From positions 1,307,501 through 1,371,500 of the forward strand of contig NZ_CP022603.1 of NCBI RefSeq assembly GCF_002278035.1: a stretch of DNA of 64,000 nt. Direction: 5' to 3'. Position numbers and translations under genes: made by a program. Positions 27,239 through 35,934 of the stretch are shown here, piece after piece (position 1 is the first letter of the stretch; each line of letters starts with the position of its first letter). The notes beneath the pieces are model-generated. The model saw only the letters and a program-made list of their open reading frames with translations. It made no database searches and was not told where the DNA came from. The DNA is from Ochrobactrum quorumnocens. Lineage in GTDB: Bacteria; Pseudomonadota; Alphaproteobacteria; Rhizobiales; Rhizobiaceae.

Positions 27239-28777
27239 ATGGCGCAAAGCGATGCTGCAAGCAGCTCATCTCAGGCTACACCATTACAAATTCACGACAT
27301 TAAGGTCATCGACAACACCAAACTCAAAAAAGCTATTACCGCCGCTGCCCTCGGCAATGCAATGGAATGGTTCGATTTCGGCGTCTATGGCTTCGTAGCC
27401 TATGCTTTGGGGCAGGTATTCTTTCCCAATGCTGCACCCGGCATTCAAACCATTGCAGCTCTTGCGACATTCTCCGTGCCATTTCTGGTGCGCCCTCTCG
27501 GCGGCCTGTTCTTTGGCGTCATGGGCGACCGCTTCGGGCGACAAAAGGTTTTGTCGCTCACAATCATCATCATGGCTGCCAGCACTTTCTGTATCGGCCT
27601 TATCCCGTCCTATGCCACTATCGGTATCTGGGCACCCATCCTACTGCTGCTTTGCAAGCTGGCACAGGGTTTTTCCGTAGGCGGCGAATATACGGGCGCT
27701 GCGATTTTCGTTGCAGAATATGCTCCCGACCGTCGTCGCGGCTTTCTCGGTAGCTGGCTGGATTTCGGCTCGATTGCGGGCTTTGTGCTTGGTGCTGGTC
27801 TCGTCGTGTTCCTCAGCACAATGGTTGGAGAACAAGACTTTCTCGATTGGGGCTGGCGTATTCCGTTCTATCTTGCCGCCCCGCTCGGCTTGATCGGGCT
27901 TTATCTTCGCCATGCCGCGGAGGAAACGCCTGCCTTCACACAGCAGCTTGAAGCACTGGAAAAAGAAGACCGCGATGCCATCGAAGATCGTCCGATGGTG
28001 TCCTTCAAAGAGATCATCAACAAATATTGGCGTGCATTGAGCGTCTGCATTGGCATGGTTCTGGTGACCAACGTCACCTATTACATGCTGCTCACCTATA
28101 TGCCGACCTATCTCTCCCAGAGCCTCGGCTATTCCGAGGATCATGGGGTTCTCATCATCATCGTGGTGATGATCGGGATGCTGTTCGTGCAGCCCGTTGT
28201 CGGTTTTCTCAGTGACCGGTTCGGTCGCAGGCCATTTCTGATCATCGGCAGCCTCGGCTTGCTGTTTTTTGCCTTGCCAGCTTTCCATCTTGTGGCCAGC
28301 GGTCACATCGCGACGATTTTTGCAGGCTTGCTGATACTGGCGATATTGCTCAACTGCCTGACCGGCATCATGGCATCAACACTGCCTGCTCTGTTTCCGG
28401 CGCGCATTCGCTACAGCGCGCTTGCGGCAGCCTTCAATATTTCGATCATCGTGGCGGGTCTGACCCCAACCGTTGCCGCTTGGCTCGTCGAGGCAACGGA
28501 TAATATCTATTTACCTGCCTATTATCTCATGTGTGCAGCCGTCGTGGGTCTCATCACGGCATTCTTCCTGCCCGAAACGGCCAACAAACCGTTGCGTGGT
28601 GACACACCAAGCGCCTCCAACAAGACGGAAGCCAAACTGCTGCTCAAAGAAGCTTATTCCCACATCGAGGAACGCGTCGATAAGCTTGATGACGAAATCC
28701 TCTCGCTGGAACAGCAGATCGAAGAGCTGCAATTGCGCAGGCAGGCCCTTGTTGACCGGCATCCAAAATTAAGCTGA
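27239..28777 (+). CDS. ProP-like MFS transporter (proline/betaine:H+ symporter family)
   Basis: A 512-residue major facilitator with about 12 helices. The N-terminal GNAMEWFDFGVYG, GVMGDRFGRQKVL and GLIPSYATIGIWAP signatures belong to the metabolite:H+ symporter group that includes ProP. The last 45 residues are a charged heptad region (HIEERVDKLDDEILSLEQQI) like the C-terminal coiled coil of E. coli ProP, which tunes osmotic activation. It stands beside genes making proline from ornithine, so proline or betaine transport is likely. Its end overlaps the convergent ubiX gene by 9 bp. Confidence 0.85.
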   Translation: MAQSDAASSSSQATPLQIHDIKVIDNTKLKKAITAAALGNAMEWFDFGVYGFVAYALGQVFFPNAAPGIQTIAALATFSVPFLVRPLGGLFFGVMGDRFGRQKVLSLTIIIMAASTFCIGLIPSYATIGIWAPILLLLCKLAQGFSVGGEYTGAAIFVAEYAPDRRRGFLGSWLDFGSIAGFVLGAGLVVFLSTMVGEQDFLDWGWRIPFYLAAPLGLIGLYLRHAAEETPAFTQQLEALEKEDRDAIEDRPMVSFKEIINKYWRALSVCIGMVLVTNVTYYMLLTYMPTYLSQSLGYSEDHGVLIIIVVMIGMLFVQPVVGFLSDRFGRRPFLIIGSLGLLFFALPAFHLVASGHIATIFAGLLILAILLNCLTGIMASTLPALFPARIRYSALAAAFNISIIVAGLTPTVAAWLVEATDNIYLPAYYLMCAAVVGLITAFFLPETANKPLRGDTPSASNKTEAKLLLKEAYSHIEERVDKLDDEILSLEQQIEELQLRRQALVDRHPKLS

Positions 28778-29338
28778 TCCGCTCCAGCTTTCGGCCTGTT
28801 GCTCACCAATCCCCATCAGATCAATGGCTCGCGCTGCGATCTGATGGGCAATATCTTCCACCGTTCGCGGATGCAGATAAAAGGCCGGTACCGGCGGCAT
28901 GACGATTGCGCCCATTTCGGTGACAGTGCACATATTGCGCAAGTGGACCAGATGCAGAGGTGTCTCGCGTGTGATCAGCAACAGCTTGCGCCGCTCTTTG
29001 AGTTGCACATCAGCAGCCCGCGTTAGCAGACTATCGCCGAAACCGTGAGCGATCGACGCAAGTGTACGCATGGAACAGGGCGCGACAATCATACCGGCTG
29101 TCGGCACCGATCCACTCGCAATCGCGGCTCCAACATCCTCAATCGAATAGGTCTTTTCTGCCAGCCGGTGCAGCATTGAATTGCCATTTGGACCAAGCTC
29201 GTAATGCAGCGTTCGCTCTGCCGCCTGCGATATAACAAGATGCGTTTCAATGCCCTGCATCTTGTTGAGACATTCCAGTAGCTTCAGCGAAATCAACACC
29301 CCAGACGCGCCGGACACACCCACGACTACCCGCTTCAT
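28769..29338 (-). CDS. ubiX: Flavin prenyltransferase UbiX
   Basis: A 189-residue UbiX/Pad1 flavoprotein: VVVGVSGASGVLISLKLLE at the start, the APCSMRTLASIAHGFGDSLLTRAADV core near residues 86-111, and LITRETPLHLVHLRNM near 121. It makes prenylated FMN, the cofactor of UbiD, and its start overlaps the ubiD stop, so the two are coupled. UbiX-UbiD removes the carboxyl group of the ubiquinone precursor. Confidence 0.93.
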   Translation of the reverse strand: MKRVVVGVSGASGVLISLKLLECLNKMQGIETHLVISQAAERTLHYELGPNGNSMLHRLAEKTYSIEDVGAAIASGSVPTAGMIVAPCSMRTLASIAHGFGDSLLTRAADVQLKERRKLLLITRETPLHLVHLRNMCTVTEMGAIVMPPVPAFYLHPRTVEDIAHQIAARAIDLMGIGEQQAESWSGSA

Positions 29339-30852
29339 CGCCTCGTCGCCTCCAGATCAATTCCCAACGCGCCCCACATCGCATCCACCCGCGCAATCGT
29401 CTCTTCATTCATGGAAAGAACATTGCCCCATTCGCGATCAGTTTCCGCGCCGATCTTATTGGTCGCATCAAGCCCGAGCTTGCCGCCAAGCCCCGAACGC
29501 AGCGAAGCGAAATCGAGATAATCAACCGGCGTATGATCGAGCGTCACCAGATCACGGCTCGCATCAAAGCGTGTGGAAAGTGCCCAGAGCACATCATCCC
29601 AATTGCGCACATCGATGTCTGGATCGACGGCGATGATAAGCTTGGTGTAGCTAAATTGCGGCAATATCGACCAAAGCCCCATCATGACCCTCCGCGCCTG
29701 TCCCGGATATCGCTTGTCGATTGCCACCACCATTGCACGATAAGAACATGCGGCCGGTGGCAGCCAGAGATCTGTAATCTCGGCAAACTGCTTGCGCACT
29801 ACCGGCACAAACAGCTGGTTCATCACCTCGCCGAGTTTTGAAGGCTCGTCAGGCGGTCGCCCAGTATACGTGGAGAGATAGAGCGGATTCTTGCGCATGG
29901 TGATTGCGCTAAGACGGATAACCGGAAATTCTTCGACGCTGTTATAATAGCCGGTGTGATCGCCATAAGGCCCTTCCGGCGCGGTTTCGCTCACGGATAC
30001 AAAACCTTCAAGCACAATTTCCGCGTTGGCCGGGACAATGAGAGGGACGGTGTGCGCCTCTACGATTGCAGGCCTTCGCCCCGAAAAAAGGCCCGAAAAA
30101 GCTAGTTCACTCATGCCTTCCGGTAAAGGCATGACGGCTGCCAGAATTGTTGCGGGGTCTGCTCCGATTGCAACTGCAACCGGCATATCCATCCCTGCCT
30201 TCTGCCACATACGATGATGTCGCGCACCCCCGCGATGCGCCAGCCAACGCATGATCAGCCTGTCTGGTCCAAGCTTTTGCATTCGGTAAATGCCGACATT
30301 GATGTCATAAGGATCATCTGGCGCACAGGTGATCACCAAAGGCCAAGTCACGAGCGGCGCCGGCTCTCCCGGCCAGCACCATTGTATCGGCAACGCGCCC
30401 AGATCAATCGCCCCACCCTCACGCACGATTTCATGCACCGGCGCACGGCTGACACGACGTGGTCGCATTGCCAGGGCTGCTTTTGCCAAAGGCAGCTTGC
30501 TCCATACTTCACCTGCTGAACGCGGTGGCGTTGGTGCTCGCAGCTCGGCCAAAAAATTGGCCAAAGCAGGGAGCTCTTCCGGCGTGCGGCCAAGCCCCCA
30601 GGCAATCCGACGCTCAGCGCCAAAAAGATTGGCAAGAAGCGGAATGGACTGCACTTTGCCCTCGGCATCAACCGGTTTTTCAAATAGCAAGGCCGGGCCG
30701 TCGGCCGCCAGTACACGCTTATGAATTTCGGTGATCTCATGCACAAGCGAAACCGGACGCTGTATGCGGACAAGATCACCGCGTCTTTCAAGCTCCGACA
30801 CGAAACTCTGTAGATCGTTAAAAGAGGAAGGCAGTGAGGAGGCATTTTTCAT
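29335..30852 (-). CDS. ubiD: UbiD-family decarboxylase
   Basis: A 505-residue UbiD protein. Recognisable segments are NVGIYRMQ and WLAHRGGARHH near residues 190-212, EIVLEGFVSVSETAPEGPYGDHTGY near 264-288, STYTGRPPDEPSKLGE near 308 and the C-terminal ATNKIGAETDREWG. It is divergent from ubiT across a perfect FNR box and sits beside ubiTUV, so its role is probably decarboxylation of 3-polyprenyl-4-hydroxybenzoate in ubiquinone synthesis during anaerobic growth. A role on another aromatic acid cannot be excluded. Confidence 0.9.
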   Translation of the reverse strand: MKNASSLPSSFNDLQSFVSELERRGDLVRIQRPVSLVHEITEIHKRVLAADGPALLFEKPVDAEGKVQSIPLLANLFGAERRIAWGLGRTPEELPALANFLAELRAPTPPRSAGEVWSKLPLAKAALAMRPRRVSRAPVHEIVREGGAIDLGALPIQWCWPGEPAPLVTWPLVITCAPDDPYDINVGIYRMQKLGPDRLIMRWLAHRGGARHHRMWQKAGMDMPVAVAIGADPATILAAVMPLPEGMSELAFSGLFSGRRPAIVEAHTVPLIVPANAEIVLEGFVSVSETAPEGPYGDHTGYYNSVEEFPVIRLSAITMRKNPLYLSTYTGRPPDEPSKLGEVMNQLFVPVVRKQFAEITDLWLPPAACSYRAMVVAIDKRYPGQARRVMMGLWSILPQFSYTKLIIAVDPDIDVRNWDDVLWALSTRFDASRDLVTLDHTPVDYLDFASLRSGLGGKLGLDATNKIGAETDREWGNVLSMNEETIARVDAMWGALGIDLEATRR

Positions 30853-30886
30853 GTCTCACTTTGAATACGCAATTCTTCTGCCGTCT

Positions 30887-30900
30887 TTGATCCAGATCAA
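30887..30900. promoter_or_regulatory. FNR box shared by ubiDX and ubiTUV
   Basis: TTGATCCAGATCAA is a perfect FNR-family site in the 127-bp gap between the divergent ubiD (start 30852) and ubiT (start 30980). It is 35 bp from the ubiD start and 79 bp from the ubiT start, so it most naturally activates ubiTUV at low oxygen. Confidence 0.85.
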
Positions 30901-30979
30901 ACTCTTACGGGCTTGAATCGCCTAGTCCTTGTGCAGACCCCGCAAAGCTGGTGTGCATAGAAATGCCTGGAGCAAAATC

Positions 30980-31501
30980 ATGATGAAAATTCCGCCCGCC
31001 GTGGTTGCCCCGGTTCGGTTTATTCCGCCATTTTTGCTCAACCCGCTCATTTCTCGTGTGTTCTTTCAAGTTATCCGCGCACATCCGGGGCTGTTTGAAA
31101 GGCTCGGCGAGCACGTCAACAAGCGGTTTGGGTTCAGGCCATCCGATTTGCCTTTCGCTTTTCTGGTTGAACCCGGCGTCCCACGCATTTCAGTGTTGCG
31201 CAGCAGCGCAGAATTTGTGACCGATGCCGCTATCGAAGGCCCCCTCGTCATGCTGCTTGCCCTTCTCGAAGGAAAGCTCGATGGCGATGCCTTGTTCTTT
31301 TCACGCGACATCACAGTGACTGGCGATATGGAAGCCATGCTTGCCCTGCGCAATGCACTGGATGATTGCAACGTTGATCTGCCAGCAGACCTTGGAAAAG
31401 GCGCAGGGCCTTTCGCCCCGGTGGTGGAAGCCATCGCAGGTTTTGTGCGCGACAAAGCGCTCGCCGCCGACACAAAGGAGGACGCCCGTTCATGGAACTG
31501 A
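30980..31501 (+). CDS. ubiT: UbiT, SCP2-domain lipid-binding accessory factor
   Basis: 173 residues with an N-terminal helix and an SCP2 lipid-binding domain (LGEHVNKRFGFRPSDLPF, then SRDITVTGDMEAMLALRNALDD). UbiT helps oxygen-independent ubiquinone synthesis, probably by presenting the prenylated precursor. The frame is open from 30929 but the ATG at 30980 has a GGAG site. The stop overlaps the ubiU start by 10 nt. Confidence 0.88.
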   Translation: MMKIPPAVVAPVRFIPPFLLNPLISRVFFQVIRAHPGLFERLGEHVNKRFGFRPSDLPFAFLVEPGVPRISVLRSSAEFVTDAAIEGPLVMLLALLEGKLDGDALFFSRDITVTGDMEAMLALRNALDDCNVDLPADLGKGAGPFAPVVEAIAGFVRDKALAADTKEDARSWN

Positions 31502-32469
31502 TCTGTCCTGCTGGAACACCCTCCGCATTTCGCGAAGCCGTGCAAGCCGGAGCTGATGCGGTCTATTGCGGCTTCCGCGATGAAACCAACGCACGCAATT
31601 TTCCGGGTCTCAATTTCAGTCGTGAGGAGTTGCGGGAAGCGATCAATTTCGCCCATGCGCGGCGCACGCAGGTCTTCGTCGCCATCAACACCTTCATGCG
31701 CGCGGGCGATGAGCAACTCTGGTACAAGGCCGTTGATGACGCCTCGGCGCTTGGTGCCGATGCAGTGATCCTCGCCGATTTCGGCTTGATGGCCTACACA
31801 GCAGAGCGCCATCCGCAACAGCGGCTTCATGTTTCGGTGCAGGCGTCTGCCTCCAATGCCGATGCGATCAGCTTTCTGATCGATGCCTTCAAAGCCAAAC
31901 GCGTGGTGTTGCCGCGCGTGCTGACCATCCCCGATATCGCAAAGCTCGGACGCAAGATTGCTTGCGAAATGGAAGTCTTCGTCTTTGGCGGCTTGTGCGT
32001 CATGGCCGAAGGACGCTGCTCGCTTTCATCCTACGCCACCGGCCGCTCACCGAATATGAACGGTGTCTGCTCGCCCGCAAGCCATGTGCGTTATCGAAAC
32101 GACGGTTCCGAGCTCGTTTCGGAACTCGGGGATTACACCATCAATCGTTTTCCGGCTGGCGAACCCGCAGGCTATCCGACCCTTTGCAAAGGGCGTTTCA
32201 ATATCGGTGATGAAGAAGGCTATGCCTTTGAAGACCCGGTGTCTCTTGATGTGATGAACCACATAGACGAACTCCGTGCAGCCGGTGTTTCGGCTCTGAA
32301 AATCGAAGGGCGACAGCGCGGCAAAGCCTATGTCGCGGAAGTGGTTTCGACACTTCGTCAAACGCTTGCCGCCGCACCCGAAAAGCGGGCCGCTCTGCTT
32401 TCACGACTGCGCGCACTAAGTGAAGGTCAGCAGACCACATCGGGCGCCTATGAAAAACGCTGGAGATAG
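31492..32469 (+). CDS. ubiU: UbiU, U32-family iron-sulfur hydroxylation factor
   Basis: A 325-residue peptidase-U32-family protein. Cysteines 169, 176, 193 and 232 fall at exactly the positions of the four cluster ligands of E. coli UbiU, within GGLCVMAEGRCSLSS, NGVCSPASH and TLCKGRF. With UbiV it introduces hydroxyl groups into the ubiquinone ring without oxygen, with prephenate known as the donor. The gene is coupled to ubiT and ends 2 bp before ubiV. Confidence 0.93.
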   Translation: MELICPAGTPSAFREAVQAGADAVYCGFRDETNARNFPGLNFSREELREAINFAHARRTQVFVAINTFMRAGDEQLWYKAVDDASALGADAVILADFGLMAYTAERHPQQRLHVSVQASASNADAISFLIDAFKAKRVVLPRVLTIPDIAKLGRKIACEMEVFVFGGLCVMAEGRCSLSSYATGRSPNMNGVCSPASHVRYRNDGSELVSELGDYTINRFPAGEPAGYPTLCKGRFNIGDEEGYAFEDPVSLDVMNHIDELRAAGVSALKIEGRQRGKAYVAEVVSTLRQTLAAAPEKRAALLSRLRALSEGQQTTSGAYEKRWR

Positions 32470-32471
32470 CC

Positions 32472-33410
32472 ATGTCGGATTCACGCTTTAATCCCAGCCT
32501 TAGCCTAGGGCCTGTTCTCTTTCTCTGGGATGGCCCGAAATGGCGCGATTTCTATTTCCGCATTGCCGATGAAGCTCCGGTCGGTCACGTCACACTCGGT
32601 GAAATCGTCTGCTCCAAACGGTTCCATTTTATCGATCCCTACATGGCAGATGTAATCGAGCGTCTGGAACAGGCAGGCAAGGCCATCAGCCTTGGTTCGC
32701 TTGCCCTCGTCATGCTTGAACGCGAGGCAAAGCATGTGCGGCAGACCGTTGAACAATCGCTCTTTCCCGTAGAAGCCAACGATCTGTCGGCCTTGGGCCT
32801 GCTGGCTGGCAAACCGCATATGGTCGGCCCGCTAATCAATGTTTACAACGCCGCTACCGCCAAGGTTTTGGCTCAGCGCGGCGCACAATCCATCTGCCTG
32901 CCACCGGAATTACCGTTGGCTTCAATCCGTGAAATCATCAGGGGAGCGCCAGATGTTGCCTTCGAAATCTTCACTTTCGGTCGCGTACCACTCGCCATTT
33001 CAGCGCGTTGCGCCCATGCACGCTCTAAAGGACACATCAAAGACAATTGTCAGTTTGTTTGTGCCGAGGAGCCGGACGGTCTGCCAGTCAAAACACTCGA
33101 TAGCCAGTCATTCCTTGCCCTGAATGGGGTGCAGACACTGTCGCACACGTGTCAGGCATTGATTGAAGACATACCCGACCTGAAAGCCGCAGGCGTTGCC
33201 CGGTTCAGGCTGTCGCCGCAGGATTGCGATATGGTTGCTGTCGCAAAAGTGCATGACGATGTGCTGCAGGAACGTATCGATACCGAAGAAGGCCTTGCCC
33301 GATTGCAGGCAATCTATCCAGCCGTCCCGCTTTCAAACGGCTTTTTGCACGGCGGCATTGGCGCAGCCTGGGTGAGCCGACATAAAACCGCATCTGTCAT
33401 GCATAGCTAA
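32472..33410 (+). CDS. ubiV: UbiV, U32-family iron-sulfur hydroxylation factor
   Basis: A 312-residue U32-family partner of UbiU. Cys180, Cys193 and Cys197 match the E. coli UbiV ligands exactly, and Cys47 in the EIVCSKR segment supplies the fourth. The heterodimer acts in anaerobic ubiquinone synthesis, supporting respiration of nitrite and nitric oxide by the enzymes encoded next door. It is convergent with the DUF2478 gene, 6 bp away. Confidence 0.93.
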   Translation: MSDSRFNPSLSLGPVLFLWDGPKWRDFYFRIADEAPVGHVTLGEIVCSKRFHFIDPYMADVIERLEQAGKAISLGSLALVMLEREAKHVRQTVEQSLFPVEANDLSALGLLAGKPHMVGPLINVYNAATAKVLAQRGAQSICLPPELPLASIREIIRGAPDVAFEIFTFGRVPLAISARCAHARSKGHIKDNCQFVCAEEPDGLPVKTLDSQSFLALNGVQTLSHTCQALIEDIPDLKAAGVARFRLSPQDCDMVAVAKVHDDVLQERIDTEEGLARLQAIYPAVPLSNGFLHGGIGAAWVSRHKTASVMHS

Positions 33411-33416
33411 GGAAAG

Positions 33417-33956
33417 TTAGCTGGCAGCTGATAGCACTTTGAGCGAGACAACGCTTTCAAGCCATGCGGCAAGAGCCGCCTCGTCGGGCGACAGCAACAT
33501 ACCGCAATCGCTCGCAAAGTCGCGCCAGTCGCCCACATAAGCATCACGCACAACGGTCAGCACAGGAATCTGCTTTGAATAAGCTGATTCAATGATCGCG
33601 CGAAAGCCATGACCTTCGGCTTCACTTTTGCCGAAGCGATTGAGGATAAGTAAATCGACGCCTGCATCGATCTCGGCCAACAAGGGACCAGCGACGTCTG
33701 CAAGTGCTGCCGGATCAAGGCGGCAGCCGCGCGATCCTGAACCGAGCGGCTGAGAGATAAGTTGCCTGATACCGGTGCCGATCCGTTCGATGACAATTTC
33801 ACGGCAGCAATCGTCTGTATCAAAGCCGCGGTGCTGTAAGAAACCCGCGACCTTCAATCCACACGCCTCGCCCTGCGCAACAACTTCTGCCAAAAGCAAA
33901 TCAACGGATACGTCTTTGTCGGCAAGAACTGCCGCGAGGATCGGCTGTGTGGTCAT
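33417..33956 (-). CDS. DUF2478 family protein
   Basis: A 179-residue protein beginning with a strand and LLAEVVAQGEACGLKVAGFLQ, with SRGCRLDPAALADVAGPLL near residue 76 and DLLILNRFGKSEAEGHGFR near 101. This is the DUF2478 pattern, a P-loop-NTPase-like fold seen in molybdenum and denitrification gene clusters; its role is unknown. A GAGGAA site precedes the ATG. It is the last gene of the nor operon, after norD and a 20-bp palindrome. Confidence 0.8.
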   Translation of the reverse strand: MTTQPILAAVLADKDVSVDLLLAEVVAQGEACGLKVAGFLQHRGFDTDDCCREIVIERIGTGIRQLISQPLGSGSRGCRLDPAALADVAGPLLAEIDAGVDLLILNRFGKSEAEGHGFRAIIESAYSKQIPVLTVVRDAYVGDWRDFASDCGMLLSPDEAALAAWLESVVSLKVLSAAS

Positions 33957-33985
33957 TTGCTTTTTTCCTCATTAAACAGAAGTTG

Positions 33986-34005
33986 ATGCCGGAAGCTTCC
34001 GGCAT
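33986..34005. terminator. Perfect 20-bp palindrome between norD and DUF2478 gene
   Basis: ATGCCGGAAGCTTCCGGCAT sits in the 66-bp gap after norD on the minus strand. A short loop could form in RNA; there is no clean T-run. It may reduce read-through or act in mRNA processing. Confidence 0.45.
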
Positions 34006-34022
34006 AGTGATTTTGCTGAAAA

Positions 34023-35924
34023 CTAGCCCGCGAGCATTCGATAGATCGCGGGCAAAGCAACTGGCAATTTCGCAAGTTTTGCAACCATTGCAAAACCACC
34101 ATGTCCGAAAAGTGCAGGCAGATAAGCATTGGCCTCGCGGTCAACCGTCACTGCAAAGACGTTAACGCCCTTGGCGCGCGCTTCACTCACAGCCCGGCGT
34201 GTATCTTCCAGTGCAAAGCGCCCCTCATAATGATCGACATCATTCGGTTTGCCATCGGTTAAAAGCAGCAGAAGCTTTTTTCGGTTGTGCTGTTCACTGA
34301 GTTTTGCCGTTGCATGGCGCGTGGCAGCACCCATGCGGGTATAAAAGCCCGGCTTCAGCGCTGCAATGCGATGCTCAACCGTTGGGCTGAAAGCCTCATC
34401 AAAGCCCTTCACAGTTTCAACCCGCACCCAGGAGCGTCGTCGCGACGTGAAGGTCAGAATAGAACAGCGATCGCCACAGGCAGCAATGCCATTGGCGATA
34501 ACCAGCAACGCCTCTTTCTCCACATCAAGCACCCGACGGTTATCCACCCATGCATCGGTTGAAAGCGAAACATCGACCAGAATCGTTACCGCCAGATCAT
34601 TGGCCTGCGGACGGCTCATCAGATGGACCCGCTCACTACCTTGCCCGCCAGCCGCAAAATCGCAACGTGACCGTACCACAGCGTCGAGATCAAGATCATT
34701 ACCATCAAGCTGTGCGCGCATCATTTCGCGGCCGGGTCGCAGGATTTCAAACTGGCGTCGCACTCGCCGTACAAGACTTCGCACTTCGTCATCCAGCGCC
34801 AGCGCTTCTTCACACTCCTGCAAAGGGGCCACCAGAACGCTGCAATGATCCTGAAGATAGGTTGCCTTGCGATAATCCCATTCTGGATAGGTAAGCTTGG
34901 CCATTAGCAGGTTGCGATCAACCGCTTCCGGCGGCAGATCAAGATCGAAGCGGAAGCGAGCAGCGGGCCTGCCCTTACGCTCGCCCAATGTCAGATCATC
35001 GAGTTCATCAGCGGATTTTGCATTCTGTTCGTCACTGTCATCCGAAGGTCGGTCAACGCTGACCATCTCGGCCATGGCGAGGATTTTCTCGAAACGGTTG
35101 AGAATGAACGGGCTCCTGTCAGTAACCCGCGGGTCCTGCTTCTCGCGCTGCGCTATCTGGCGGCAGGTTTCGGCAGCTTCAGCCTGAGAGTTGCGCACGG
35201 GCTCGTCTTCCGCCGGGCGGACTGCAGTTTCATCGCGCCAGATAAGCCCCGGCCAGAGCGGAACGGGAAGGTTCGGCAGATAGCCCGCCGGAGCACGATG
35301 CGGGAAAATGGCAGGAAGACTGAAATCCGGAAGACCAGCGCCGTCTCTCAATAGCGAAAGAACACGTTCTTCAACAAGCTGCTCGAGTTGGTTGAGCCGC
35401 CGATTTGGTCGCGCCTCCAATACGGCGTCGCAAAGCCGGGCATAGCGATCTTCCAGCCCGGGAAACAATTCACAGGCTTTGGCCACTATTTCTGCCGCCA
35501 TATCGAGAGCCGCAAGATCGCGGCGTAACGGATCATCGGGCATGGCTTCCAGTTCGGTTGGCATGATCGCCATATAGCCTGCAAGCCAGACATAGAGATC
35601 GTAATTCAGCACGCGATCCGGAAAGAGCGCAATCTCCGGCGGCAACATCAGCGTTGCTTCATCGCGCAGGGGCTGGGCTATTTTTTCTTCGCCCAGAGCC
35701 ATACGCTGCCGCAAGCCCAGCCGATGCCCGGAGGTTCGGGCACGGGCGGGTGCAATCTGCACAGTGACGTCACCACCAAAACCACGAAAACAGATCGCAA
35801 GCCTCTGGCGAATATCGGCAAGCTTCACGGCCTGATTGGGATATTGCGGCCATGAACCGGTCTTGCCGATAAGTCGGTGCCACGCGCGGCCAACTGTTTC
35901 TTCGAGCTCCAGAAAATCCAGCAT
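34023..35924 (-). CDS. norD: Nitric oxide reductase activation protein NorD
   Basis: A 633-residue protein with a C-terminal von Willebrand A domain whose metal site reads DVSLSTDAW near residue 468, with a following LLLTDGKPND. NorD works with the NorQ ATPase to assemble the metal centre of nitric oxide reductase. The gene follows norQ by 10 bp in the order norC-norB-norQ-norD. Confidence 0.92.
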   Translation of the reverse strand: MLDFLELEETVGRAWHRLIGKTGSWPQYPNQAVKLADIRQRLAICFRGFGGDVTVQIAPARARTSGHRLGLRQRMALGEEKIAQPLRDEATLMLPPEIALFPDRVLNYDLYVWLAGYMAIMPTELEAMPDDPLRRDLAALDMAAEIVAKACELFPGLEDRYARLCDAVLEARPNRRLNQLEQLVEERVLSLLRDGAGLPDFSLPAIFPHRAPAGYLPNLPVPLWPGLIWRDETAVRPAEDEPVRNSQAEAAETCRQIAQREKQDPRVTDRSPFILNRFEKILAMAEMVSVDRPSDDSDEQNAKSADELDDLTLGERKGRPAARFRFDLDLPPEAVDRNLLMAKLTYPEWDYRKATYLQDHCSVLVAPLQECEEALALDDEVRSLVRRVRRQFEILRPGREMMRAQLDGNDLDLDAVVRSRCDFAAGGQGSERVHLMSRPQANDLAVTILVDVSLSTDAWVDNRRVLDVEKEALLVIANGIAACGDRCSILTFTSRRRSWVRVETVKGFDEAFSPTVEHRIAALKPGFYTRMGAATRHATAKLSEQHNRKKLLLLLTDGKPNDVDHYEGRFALEDTRRAVSEARAKGVNVFAVTVDREANAYLPALFGHGGFAMVAKLAKLPVALPAIYRMLAG

Positions 35925-35934
35925 GATAACCCGC

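Noticed and set aside
34023..35924. CobT or magnesium-chelatase assignment for the VWA protein
   Set aside because: Order norC-norB-norQ-VWA and the MoxR-type partner identify it as NorD.
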